Shown here: piece by piece, positions 9,154 through 18,122 of the stretch | How positions within the stretch are numbered: position 1 is the first letter of the stretch | Layout of the letters: each line of letters opens with the position of its first letter | Assembly (NCBI GenBank): GCA_963663495.1 | Contig: OY760427.1 | Location: 1,240,001-1,304,000 of the forward strand | From: G963663495 sp963663495 | GTDB lineage: Bacteria; Bacteroidota; Rhodothermia; Rhodothermales; Bin80 | Length of the DNA: 64,000 bases | Direction of reading: 5' to 3' | The notes under the pieces: generated by a model | What the model saw: only the letters and a program-made list of their open reading frames with translations | Told to the model about the DNA's origin: nothing | Databases searched by the model: none | Translations under genes and position numbers: made by a program

Positions 9154-10041
9154 ATGCACAGCCTCTCCTCCATAGAGGAGGTCCAGCAGGCGCTCCTCTC
9201 GCAGGATTATATAGCCGGAAGGGGGCTGGCTACATCGCTATTCCTGGCACTGCAGATGGAGCGCCCGATTTTCTTGGAGGGGGAAGCTGGCGTTGGTAAG
9301 ACGGCCGTAGCCGAGGCATTGGCTCGCGTACTCGGAACCCGGCTGATACGGCTGCAATGTTACGAGGGGCTTGATAACAGCACGGCGGTGTACGACTGGA
9401 ATTATGCCCGCCAGATGCTGGAAATCCGGCTTATGGAGGCCGCGGGGGCGGTTACGCGCGCGGAGTCGACAAGGGAAATTTTTAGCAAGGAGTTCTTGAT
9501 ACGGCGTCCGCTGCTGCAGGCCATTGACTATGACGGGGCGCAGCCACCGCTGCTGCTGATTGATGAGCTGGACAGGGCTGACGAAGAGTTTGAAGCCTAT
9601 CTGCTTGAGCTGCTGTCAGAATTTCAGGTGACGATTCCAGAGCTGGGCACTTTCAGGGCAGACAGCAAGCCGGTAATCGTTATAACCTCTAATCGTACGC
9701 GCGAGGTGCACGATGCCCTAAAGCGTCGGTGCCTGTATTTTTGGATTGATTTCCCGAGTCTTGCCAAGGAACTAGCGATCGTGCGTCGTCGCTTGCCCCA
9801 TATCCGCCTGGAACTAGCAGAAAAGATGGTAGCGTTCGTGTCAGAGCTGAGGAAGCTGGACCTCTACAAGCGACCGGGGGTTGCGGAGACACTTGACTGG
9901 TGCAGGTCGCTTGTCGTTCTGTCTCAAACCAGGTTGGAGGGCGACGCTATTGACGAGACATTGGGAGCTCTGCTCAAGTATCGCGAGGATGTGGTTGCGG
10001 TCCGCGGCGATACTGCGCGCCGTATGCTGGCGCAGGTGTGA
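9154..10041 (+). CDS. coxD: MoxR-family AAA+ ATPase, CoxD-like maturation factor
   Basis: CoxD-type ATPases help insert the metal centre into CO-dehydrogenase-like hydroxylases, acting with the VWA protein CoxE. 295 residues from ATG 9154; a longer frame overlapping coxM exists but is not conserved. Seen: Walker A GEAGVGKTAVAEALA near residues 43-57, Walker B PPLLLIDELDRADEEFEAYL near 130-149, sensor segment VIVITSNRTREV and an arginine-rich DALKRRCLYFWI. Its usual partner coxE is not adjacent but is found at 21623, beyond mobile elements and unrelated genes. Confidence 0.9.
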   Translation: MHSLSSIEEVQQALLSQDYIAGRGLATSLFLALQMERPIFLEGEAGVGKTAVAEALARVLGTRLIRLQCYEGLDNSTAVYDWNYARQMLEIRLMEAAGAVTRAESTREIFSKEFLIRRPLLQAIDYDGAQPPLLLIDELDRADEEFEAYLLELLSEFQVTIPELGTFRADSKPVIVITSNRTREVHDALKRRCLYFWIDFPSLAKELAIVRRRLPHIRLELAEKMVAFVSELRKLDLYKRPGVAETLDWCRSLVVLSQTRLEGDAIDETLGALLKYREDVVAVRGDTARRMLAQV

Positions 10042-10109
10042 TGTTGGCGGATCTGTTGCTGCGTGGAATGCGATCGCGTATGGCAACCCGCCTCCGATGC
10101 TACGACTAG
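10041..10109 (+). other. 22-codon ORF overlapping the coxD stop
   Basis: An ATG overlaps the coxD stop codon (TGATG) and opens a 22-codon frame rich in Leu and Arg. The overlap imitates translational coupling, so this may be the leading end of a lost downstream gene or simply chance. The TnpB element starts 55 bp later. Confidence 0.25.
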
Positions 10110-10164
10110 TTTCGGGTCGTTTGGTCTATGCCGCAGATCCGGGGCATAGTTTGGGGTTTAGACC

Positions 10165-10609
10165 GGGAGTTATATGGCTGAGTGCCAGGCGTTTTCGCAG
10201 GAATTACTTTTTATGCTTTGATGGTGCAGACAGGATGGCTTTCGCCAGTTTTTCATAATCGGTTCCCGCTTTTCACGAAAAGACTGCAATTATTTCAAAT
10301 AACTCAACACGTGGGTATTCATGATATAATCTTGCCATATATCTGAGAATTATATACCACAGTGCCATGCCCGAAACGGTTAGTGCATACCGCAATATCA
10401 CATACGGGCTGTTGCCCGGAAGTCGGAGTAACGCCAAGCACCTTGCTGGATTAGCGGGTGCGTGTAGGTTTGTGTGGAATGCCATCCTCGCAGAGCAGAG
10501 CGAGGCGTACAAGAAAGCGAAAGAGGCTGGAGAGAAGCCGCCGTCGGTAAGCTTCTTCTCGCTGGGGAAGCGGTTCGCTGCGCTGCGCCGCACGGTCGAG
10601 TGGCTACCT
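10165..10609 (+). mobile_element. TnpB-carrying TIR element, copy B (3'-truncated)
   Basis: Begins with the same terminal repeat as the complete copies (GGGAGTTATATGGCTGAGTG), followed by the leader, the second terminal repeat and the first 81 codons of tnpB. Homology stops at base 10609, exactly where the IS4/Tn5-type element starts. The rest of tnpB is not found after that element ends at 13324, so a deletion or recombination accompanied or followed the insertion. Confidence 0.8.
10367..10609 (+). pseudogene. tnpB fragment, copy B (N-terminal 81 codons)
   Basis: Matches the first 81 residues of the 416-residue TnpB, ending at TVEWLP, after which the sequence becomes that of the next element. 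It lacks all RuvC motifs and the zinc ribbon, so it cannot be functional. Confidence 0.88.
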
Positions 10610-10668
10610 CTACCGTTTAACCGGTACCTCTACTTAACATTGTAATTCATGCCGCTTAGATTGGCGGC

Positions 10669-12990
10669 ATGGTGGTTCAACATCAGATTCTGAAGACACT
10701 GCGTGCCGCTCCATGTGAGTTGACAGAGGTCATGGAGCAGCATCCTGACGATGGTCGCACAGCGATAAGTCGCCGTGTGAGTGAAGCGTTTGGCTTTTAT
10801 GATGCCTTAGGGCGTGTGCAGCACAGCAGTTGTTTGCAGGCGCTCAAGACACTCGAAGCCGAGGGTGCGCTGTCCTTGCCTGCACCGAAGCGTGTGGTCC
10901 GAGGCGCTGTGCCTCGTTTGTTGGACGAACCGGTACCTGCGCCTGTTGGAGTGCCGACGTTGCTCAAGGATGTGCGCGGCCTGGAGTTGGAATTGGTAGA
11001 AGATGCCGGGCAGCGTGCGATCTGGAATACGCTTGTGGAGGCCGAGCATCCGATGTGTGCGCCACGGTTTGCCGGACGGCAGTTGCGCTATCTTGTCGGG
11101 AGCGAGCATGGCTACATCGGAGCGATAGGCTTTGCGGCTGCGGCGCTGTATCTGAAGGCGCGCGACAGATGGATGGCGTGGTTGGACGAGCAGCGTGAGG
11201 ACTACCGGGACCATGTCGTGGGTTTGAATCGGTTCCTGATTCGCTCCATGGTGCGGATCAGGAACCTTGCCATCCATACACTGGGGAAGGTATTGCGTCG
11301 TTTTCCGGAGGATTTTGAGAACCGTTACGGGTATGTGCCGTGGGTGATAGAGACCTTTGTGGGCCCCGAACATCGCGGCACGTGTTTTCGGGCTGCGGGG
11401 TTTCAGTGTGTGGGAAAAACCAAGGGGCGTGGGCGTCATGCTCCTGGTAATGCATGCACCAAAGAAAAGAAGGCGGTTTTCGTGTATGATCTGGGTGGTG
11501 ATTGGAGGCAGGAGCTTGGAGGCAGGAGCTTGGAGTGCCGGTTGTGGAGGCGTATCCCGGGCTTGAGGTGGGTGCGGGGCTGGCCAGTGATACATGGGCA
11601 GAACAGGAGTTTGGTGGAGCGCCGCTGGGAGACAAACGCCGTTCGGACCGGTTGGTACATAGCGTAAACATGCTTTCACGCACTCCAGGAGAATTGATCA
11701 CGGCCAATCTGGACGCTGATCGGGCGGGGATACTACCGTTTTTTGGAGAAAGCGGCCGAGAACGAGATCACGCCGGAGAAGATTTTGCAGCCGCATCGTG
11801 ATCGCACGATAGAGCGGATGCGTACGCAACGGACGGTGCTGTGCATCCAGGATGGCACGGACATCAGCTACAGTACTCGTCCGGCGTGCGAGGGGTTGGA
11901 TGTGATAGGGCACAATCAGACCACATCAAAGGCAAAAGGAGTGCATTTGCACGCTACGCTGGCGGTGGGTGAGGACGGTGTGCCGTTGGGGATCTTACGC
12001 TGTGCCTATACAACCGACCAAGAGGCTCCTGCTCCTAAGACACAGTTATGGATAGACGGCGTGCGGGACATAGCGGAGGACGCCTCGCATCTGAGCGGTC
12101 GTACCCGTGTGCTGTGTGTCATGGACCGCGAGGCGGATGTGTTTGCGATCCTGGCGCAGCAGCGCAGCGCAGGGCGTGTGGACATATTGGTGCGAGCCAA
12201 GGCGAATCGGCTATTGGGTAAAAAGTCTCCCAAGTTGTTTGCGACCATGCGGTCGGGCCGTCCGGCAGGACACATGGAAGTGCCGATTGCGCGTTTGAGC
12301 CGCCGCGTGAAGTCAGGTCGAGTCAAGCATAAGGGGCGGTCGGGCCGTCTGGCGCGGATGCAGGTACGTTTCCGCCGCCTATCGCTTCCGGCGCCGGGTA
12401 AGTTGCAGGAGGATCCGGTGCAGGTCAGTGCGATTCATGTTCGGGAGGTGCAGCCGCCAGCCGGAGAGCGACCGGTACAGTGGTATCTATCGACGACCCA
12501 AGAGGTTACGACGCTGGAGCAAGCTATTGAGGTGGTAGGCTACTACGTGTTGCGGTGGCGTGTGGAAGACATGTTCCGTGTGCTCAAGAGCGGCTGTGCG
12601 GTAGAGCGGCTGGGTATGCGGCAAGCCAAGAGTCTGCACAATGCCATTACGATCTGTATGGTGATGGCGTGGCGCCTGCTATTGATGACGCTTCTGGGGC
12701 GCGAGGAACCCGAAGCGTCGCCGGAAGGATTGTTTGATGAGATGGAACTGCGCCTGTTGCACGAGCTTGCCGACGAGTTTGGACTGCCGCCTCCAAAGAC
12801 ACTCGGAGCTGCTATTCGGGTGGTGGCCGCCTTTGGTGGCTATATGGATCGGAAGAAGGACCGGCCTCCAGGCTCCAAGGTCATCTGGCGCGGCTACAGC
12901 CGGTTGGAGATAGGGGCCAAGACCTTTGCCGTCCTTGAGAAGCGATACCATATGATACGGAGAGAGGTTCTCATCGTTAAGCGAGAATGA
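10669..12990 (+). pseudogene. Transposase: DUF4338/DruA-like domain fused to Tn5-type DDE transposase, frameshifted
   Basis: Three frames join to a protein of about 770 residues: 10669 to about 11517, then to about 11720, then to 12990. The first part matches DUF4338 (DruA family): LRYLVGSEHGYIGAIGFAAA, WMAWLDEQR, GLNRFLIRSMVRIRNLA, YGYVPWVIETFV, GTCFRAAGF and GKTKGRGRHA. The middle carries the Tn5 DNA-binding motif WAEQEFGGAPLGDKRRSDRL. The last is an IS4-family DDE domain with VLCIQDGTDISYS, VMDREADVFAIL and the Y-R-E-K signature YVLRWRVEDMFRVLK. The first frameshift is caused by a 14-bp tandem duplication at 11504-11517/11518-11531; removing one unit restores the frame. The second lies between about 11670 and 11725. 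Both are absent from copy 2, so this copy is inactive. Confidence 0.82.
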
Positions 12991-13106
12991 CGAGCACGCG
13001 AAGCAACAAACGTACCCAAAGCAGGGAGTGATACCTGCCCCCCAGCGTCGTTGCCGCGCCAACGTTTAGTGCGATGGCAACGGGGATTCGGAAGAGAACT
13101 GTAAAG

Positions 13107-13126
13107 ACGCCCGAGCTACCGGGCGT
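13107..13126 (+). terminator. GC-rich hairpin downstream of transposase
   Basis: A perfect 7-bp inverted repeat ACGCCCG / CGGGCGT with a 6-base loop lies in the element's 3' non-coding part. There is no T-run after it, so it could be an element end structure rather than a terminator. Confidence 0.3.
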
Positions 13127-13449
13127 TATAGCGCCGACGTATGTCCATCGCATAGGCAAGCGCCTCGCGCATGCCAAATGATGCTACGTTTCCCGCATCC
13201 CCGGTGCAAGCATCACTCCGGTCCGAGGGCTCCGCACCTCTTGAAAGAACCAATCACTACACCGAACTCGCAAAAACAGATAAATATTATACAGTGTTAG
13301 GTATCTGAACTGGGCACACGGTAGGGCTAGGTACATCTAAAGCTAGAGCGCGTATGCGAGTATCGCACGCCAATTTCGTATTGAGTAAATTGCCTCGGTT
13401 GATCCTGTGTATACTTCAGAAGCGAGGATGAAAGCATTAAGTGGTTTTA

Positions 13450-16400
13450 ATGATTGTATGTAGGCAGTCGGGCTATCGGTTAGTCCTTGTAACTGCGGCG
13501 TGCATCTCATTGGCAGGGTTCTGTGCGACGGAAGCGCATGCGGTGTTTAACCAGAGTGTGGAAGGAGTTGTCGCTGCGGATTCGGCACTCGGAGAGGGTG
13601 CAGGGGTGGACTTGCGGTTGGGCCATGCATTGCAGTCCGACATGGTGGAGGTTGGATTTGCTTTCCTCGGACCTCCCGCTGATAAGGATGCCCTTGAGCC
13701 GCGATGCATTTTGCCGGAGAGGAGATCATCAGTTCTCTATTGTCCAGAAGATGTTGGAGTTATCATCGGATTCAGGGTTATAATCGAAGGTATTGAGCGC
13801 GTTCCTCAGACATTCGAGGTGTTTTACAAAGGCGGAACGGCAACCCCTGGTGAAATCGTGGACGGCGCACCAACAACACCGGGCGTTGACTTTCAGCCTT
13901 TTGATCCAATCATTGCGGATTATGACGGCAAGCCAGAAGGAGATCTGGCGGTGCCATTTGAACTGGAAGTATACGATGACTACGATCTTGAGGATCATGA
14001 GGACATCATTATAGGGTCAAAAAGCCTTACTCTTGATTTACCTTCAAAAAACAATCTTGCTGTTTTCATTCTAGACAATGAAATTCCCTATTTATCCATA
14101 CCCGAGGGAGTGTATATGGCTGCGGAGTGTGATGGTGGCATCACGATTCCTGTCACAATGTTGGGCGAAGCGCGTCAGGAAGTTACGGTTAGATTCCGTA
14201 CCACGGGTACCACTGGCAATGGTTGGCCAGCGACAGCAGGCGACGACTACACGGCTATGGATAGCATACTCACGTTTCAGCCGGGTCAGTTAAGGGACAC
14301 GGTGTATGTGGATGTGGAGATTTTGGCGGATGGAATTGCCGCCGGCAACCCCGATGAGCGTGAGATAGAGGCATTTGAAGTGATACTGAGTGATCCTATC
14401 AATGCTAGGTTTTTTCAGAACAATGACATTACGATTGGAAGGATTAGAGACGGCTGCCGACAGAGCCTGGCTGTGGAGCCGAAAACTCTGGTAGTGGGGG
14501 AGGGTGCCGGGGCCGAAGAGTTTTCAGTACGCTTGCTCGCGGTACCCAAGGGCGGTCCAGTAACGGTTGGGGTGATAGTTCCGGCGGAATTGGAGCGCAA
14601 AGTGTTCGTTGCCCCATCCACACTGACATTCACGGAAGGCAACTGGGAAGCAGCCCAGTTCGCTGGAGTAGCAGCTCTCCAGGATGCGGATAGTAACCAT
14701 GAGAATGGGAATCTGCTTTTGGTCGCAAGAGGCGGTGGCTATGATGGAAAATCCGATTCGATATTGGTGACCGTTATTGACGACGATAACCGCTCCCGCA
14801 TGGGCATTGAGGGTGCCGTGGTGCGAGAAAATGCAGGAGTCGTCCAATTTCGTATACAGTTGGACAGAGCCAGTGCTGGGTTGGTTAGAGTTCGATATGC
14901 TACACTTCCGGGAACAGCTAGTGAGGGAGAGGATTACGAACGGACTTCTGGCATACTTGTATTTGCGGTGGGACAAACGAGGCAGCAAGTACTCGTGCCG
15001 GTAATTGATGATCAGCTGCATGAGGCTACTGAAGAATATTTTACGCTGGAGCTCAGCGAAGTGGAGGGAGCGGATTTGGTCAGGAGTAATGGTCGCGGAG
15101 AGATCATTGACAACGATCCTGCCCCGACAGTCATGATGAGTTCTTCGGTGTATGTAAAGGAGGGGGGTACAGCAAAGATTAACCTGAATCTCAGCAGCAT
15201 CAGCGGGAAGCCTGTCGTGGTGGACTACGGCACGAGTGATGTGACGGCAATAGCCGGGGAGGACTACGAGGCGGTGCCCGCCGGGTCAGTGACGATTGAG
15301 CCTGGTGAGATGGGAGCGGTAATACAAGTTTTAACCCAAGACGACGAAGTGCATGAGGCTCGGGAAGCATTTGTGGTTGAGCAGTCTCCGATCGGCGGCC
15401 GCACGGTTGTGGTAGTGCTGGACAACGATCCTGTGCCACGGTTATCAATAGGCGATGCAATCGTGTCGGAGGATGGTGAGCGTGCACGACTGGCCATAAC
15501 GCTGGAAGGTAGGAGTGCAGTGCGTGTAGGCGTGGCATATGCGACGCACGACGGTACGGCCAAGGCAGGGGCGGATTTTGAGCGCGTGTTGGGCACGCTG
15601 GTATTTGCTCCGAGGGAGAGTATGGGATTTGTGTCGGTGCCATTGCTGCGTGATCATGTCGTGGAGGATGACGAGGGTTTCGTGGTGCGGCTAAGTAGTC
15701 CGGAGAATGCGGAGTTGGCGGATGCGGAGGGGAATGTGAAGATAAAGGATGTCCCTATAGAGGTCAGCATCTTTAGTGGGTCTGAAATGGAGAGTTCGGA
15801 GGAGCTGGTGATGCCTGTGCGGCTGAATTATGGTAGCGCCTTGGTGGTATCTGTGCAGTTTGCGGTGACAGGTGGCACAGCGACATCGGATGTGGACTAC
15901 GAGGCGACGGAAGGGCTGGTGGTATTTGAGACCGGCAGTACAGAGGCGCAAGTAAGGATACCGCTGATAGACGACGACGTGCAGGAAGGAGACGAGACGA
16001 TAGAGGTGACGCTGTCGAATCCGACGAATGCGCAAATCGGGCAGGCGATGGCCACGGGCACGATCGTGGATGATGAGACTGCGCCGGGAGTGCAGGTGCG
16101 AGCCATTGCGGTGTCGCAGACCGAGGCGCTGTTTGTGGTGAGACTACTGGCACCCGTGGCAGATCGGCTGACCGGCCGTTACCGTACGGTAGACGGCACG
16201 GCATGGGCGGGAGAGGACTACGAGCGCATGGAGGGGGTACTGGAGTTTGGGCCTGGGGAGACAAGAAAAGAGGTACGCGTGCCCTTACTGCGCGCGCAAG
16301 GTACCGGGGAGGAGTTTGCGCTGATGGTGGAGTTAGGGGATGAGACAGTCCGAGAGGATGTGGTGTTGGGATCGAAGGATACGGGAAACCGTGCGCGATT

Positions 16401-17511
16401 AGGCAGGAGTGTGGCGGTGCATATAGTGGAGGCGGTATCGGAGCGTATGGAGGGATCATTGGTGGGTTGTATGCCGAGGCCGTTTCCCGGTCAGCGGGTA
16501 CGGGTGTCGCATCTTTTGTCGGGCTGTGGCATGCAGGCAAGCGGAGAGCGGCTGAGTGTATGGGGTCGTGGTGCGTACAGCAGGTTGCAGAGCGGCGGGA
16601 TATCGGGGGTGGATGTGGTGACGGCATCATTGGGGGCGGACTACCGTACGGGAGGTCGCTGGCTGATGGGGATGGCGGTATCACGCAGCGAGGCATTGGA
16701 GCGGGAAGGGACGCTACTACAGATGACGGGCTGGTATCCGTATGTGCGCTACGGAGGGATGCGGCATAGTGTGTGGGGGTTGGCAGGAGCAGGACAGGGA
16801 GTAGTGGCTGAAGCAGCGGACACGGGAATGCGCATGATGGCAGCGGGCGTGGGTGGCACGTTGGTACGCCGGGCGGGCGCGCGGCTGGGGTACGAGGCGG
16901 ACGGATTCTGGCTGGGGATGGATGGAGGGATAGGGGTGAGCCGTGTTCGCGCAGGACTGGAGGGATCGGTAACGTTGCAGGACATCTTGGAGCCGTATGT
17001 GGAGGCGGCGGTCTTGCACAGCGGTGGGGATGCGGAGAGAGGAATGGGAATGGAGGCAGGCGGAGGATTACGCGTGCGGATGGGGATGTTGTATGCGGAG
17101 GTGATGTCAAGGCGTTTGGTGTTGCATCAGGAGGATGGCTACGGGGAGTGGGGATATTCGGGCACGGTCCGCTATGGAGGAATAGAGGGATTGGGAGCGC
17201 AGGTGCGACCGACCTGGGGTCGTACGCATGTGGGGACGCTATGGCAGGCGGAGCGTCCGTGGGAGGTATATCCGTCGGATCGTCGGATGGAGTTGGAGGT
17301 GGGGTACGGATCGCGTGTTCACAGCCGCAGTGTTCTGCGGCCGCATGTGGGTATGGGGCTGCGTGACAGAGGCAGGGACTACCGCATAGGGGCGGGAGTA
17401 CAGGGGCGCACTGGGTTAGGGTTCAGTGTGAGCGGTTTGGCGATGGAGCACATGGCACCATACAGGCCAGTGAGCTACGGCGTGACCGCCAGCGGCTACA
17501 TGCGGTGGTGA
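13450..17511 (+). CDS. Secreted Calx-beta repeat protein with C-terminal autotransporter-like beta-barrel
   Basis: About 1353 residues. The ATG at 13450 is chosen; a GTG at 13441 adds three residues. Seen: signal peptide with hydrophobic core LVLVTAACISLAGFC and cleavage after AHA; then at least six Calx-beta repeats from about residue 330 to 970, each with GTAxxGxDYE near the middle and an IxDDxxxExxE strand (for example PGTASEGEDYERTSG, GGTATSDVDYEATEG, DGTAWAGEDYERMEG). From about 1010 to the end are alternating aromatic/Gly strands (GERLSVWGRGAYSRL, LGADYRTGGRWLMGMAVS) ending in SGYMRW, typical of an outer-membrane barrel. Calx-beta domains bind calcium, so a calcium-stiffened surface adhesin is a reasonable inference. 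Flanked by an IS element and pckA, with no operon partner. The 3' half is strongly purine-rich on the coding strand. Confidence 0.82.
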   Translation: MIVCRQSGYRLVLVTAACISLAGFCATEAHAVFNQSVEGVVAADSALGEGAGVDLRLGHALQSDMVEVGFAFLGPPADKDALEPRCILPERRSSVLYCPEDVGVIIGFRVIIEGIERVPQTFEVFYKGGTATPGEIVDGAPTTPGVDFQPFDPIIADYDGKPEGDLAVPFELEVYDDYDLEDHEDIIIGSKSLTLDLPSKNNLAVFILDNEIPYLSIPEGVYMAAECDGGITIPVTMLGEARQEVTVRFRTTGTTGNGWPATAGDDYTAMDSILTFQPGQLRDTVYVDVEILADGIAAGNPDEREIEAFEVILSDPINARFFQNNDITIGRIRDGCRQSLAVEPKTLVVGEGAGAEEFSVRLLAVPKGGPVTVGVIVPAELERKVFVAPSTLTFTEGNWEAAQFAGVAALQDADSNHENGNLLLVARGGGYDGKSDSILVTVIDDDNRSRMGIEGAVVRENAGVVQFRIQLDRASAGLVRVRYATLPGTASEGEDYERTSGILVFAVGQTRQQVLVPVIDDQLHEATEEYFTLELSEVEGADLVRSNGRGEIIDNDPAPTVMMSSSVYVKEGGTAKINLNLSSISGKPVVVDYGTSDVTAIAGEDYEAVPAGSVTIEPGEMGAVIQVLTQDDEVHEAREAFVVEQSPIGGRTVVVVLDNDPVPRLSIGDAIVSEDGERARLAITLEGRSAVRVGVAYATHDGTAKAGADFERVLGTLVFAPRESMGFVSVPLLRDHVVEDDEGFVVRLSSPENAELADAEGNVKIKDVPIEVSIFSGSEMESSEELVMPVRLNYGSALVVSVQFAVTGGTATSDVDYEATEGLVVFETGSTEAQVRIPLIDDDVQEGDETIEVTLSNPTNAQIGQAMATGTIVDDETAPGVQVRAIAVSQTEALFVVRLLAPVADRLTGRYRTVDGTAWAGEDYERMEGVLEFGPGETRKEVRVPLLRAQGTGEEFALMVELGDETVREDVVLGSKDTGNRARLGRSVAVHIVEAVSERMEGSLVGCMPRPFPGQRVRVSHLLSGCGMQASGERLSVWGRGAYSRLQSGGISGVDVVTASLGADYRTGGRWLMGMAVSRSEALEREGTLLQMTGWYPYVRYGGMRHSVWGLAGAGQGVVAEAADTGMRMMAAGVGGTLVRRAGARLGYEADGFWLGMDGGIGVSRVRAGLEGSVTLQDILEPYVEAAVLHSGGDAERGMGMEAGGGLRVRMGMLYAEVMSRRLVLHQEDGYGEWGYSGTVRYGGIEGLGAQVRPTWGRTHVGTLWQAERPWEVYPSDRRMELEVGYGSRVHSRSVLRPHVGMGLRDRGRDYRIGAGVQGRTGLGFSVSGLAMEHMAPYRPVSYGVTASGYMRW

Positions 17512-18122
17512 GCAGCCGTTAGGTGCAGACTGACGCCAAGAATGCTCCAGAAGGGCCAGATCTGGAATGTCGGCGCGTGATGTCGGTTCAGATGCGCTCC
17601 CCTGGCATCACACGCGGCTGCGAAGCTGGTCAGCGTAGAGGATGCAAACACAGTGATGTCCGATCTGTTGGGTAGGAGGTGTATCACGAATTATTTTGGA
17701 GTCAACGATCGTCCAAGTGAAGCAAGTGAGCGGGAAGTAGATTTCCTTGCCCCTATCTCATGGCGGGATGATACTATCACTTTGCAGCCCTAAGCATCTT
17801 TGCCAGGATGATGTAGCCACTGTTTGTCAGGTACTCCACAGGCCGGTGATGATCTCGCACTAAGACTGGAGTAACAGAGTATAGCAATGCGGAGGCGAAG
17901 ACAGTTCACATAGGTTACGACCGCATGCATCTGAAACCTCCTAAAACATAACGTATAGCCAATCAGTCGGAGGAACAAGCGGTCTGCATTCGCTGCAATG
18001 TGCAAAATCAAGATAGCTCGTATCCATCTGTAAACACAACATGTACCGCCCCACAGAACAAGTCTTAAACGGGCTTGTGTCCCGGTTCTCGGGCCCTCAC
18101 GCTGCTTTCTGACAAGCACTGG
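17512..18122. other. Intergenic between convergent genes, no gene seen (611 bp)
   Basis: Lies between the 3' ends of the Calx-beta gene and pckA. A 109-codon minus-strand frame (17790-18119) has no recognisable motif and no start context. No clear bidirectional terminator was found. Confidence 0.5.

Larger units (their letters stand above)
10610..13324 (+). mobile_element. IS4/Tn5-type element with DruA-like N-terminal domain, copy 1
   Basis: About 2.7 kb. The left end reads CTACCGTTTAACC and the right end, inverted, CTACCGTGTGCCC, a short imperfect inverted repeat. The flanks GGCTACCT (10602-10609) and GGCTAGGT (13325-13332) match at 6 of 8 positions, which may be a decayed target duplication or chance. 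The ends were set by comparison with copy 2 (39727-42481), whose termini are clear. About 330 bp of non-coding DNA follows the transposase frame in both copies. Confidence 0.65.

Noticed and set aside
10602..13332. GGCTACCT / GGCTAGGT as a target duplication of IS4/Tn5-type copy 1
   Set aside because: Only 6 of 8 match, and the interrupted tnpB does not continue on the other side, so it is kept only as a possibility.
15773..17110. 445-codon minus-strand frame opposite the Calx-beta gene, Pro/Ser/Ala-rich
   Set aside because: It is the shadow of a strongly purine-skewed coding strand; composition is unnatural and the plus-strand protein has clear domains.
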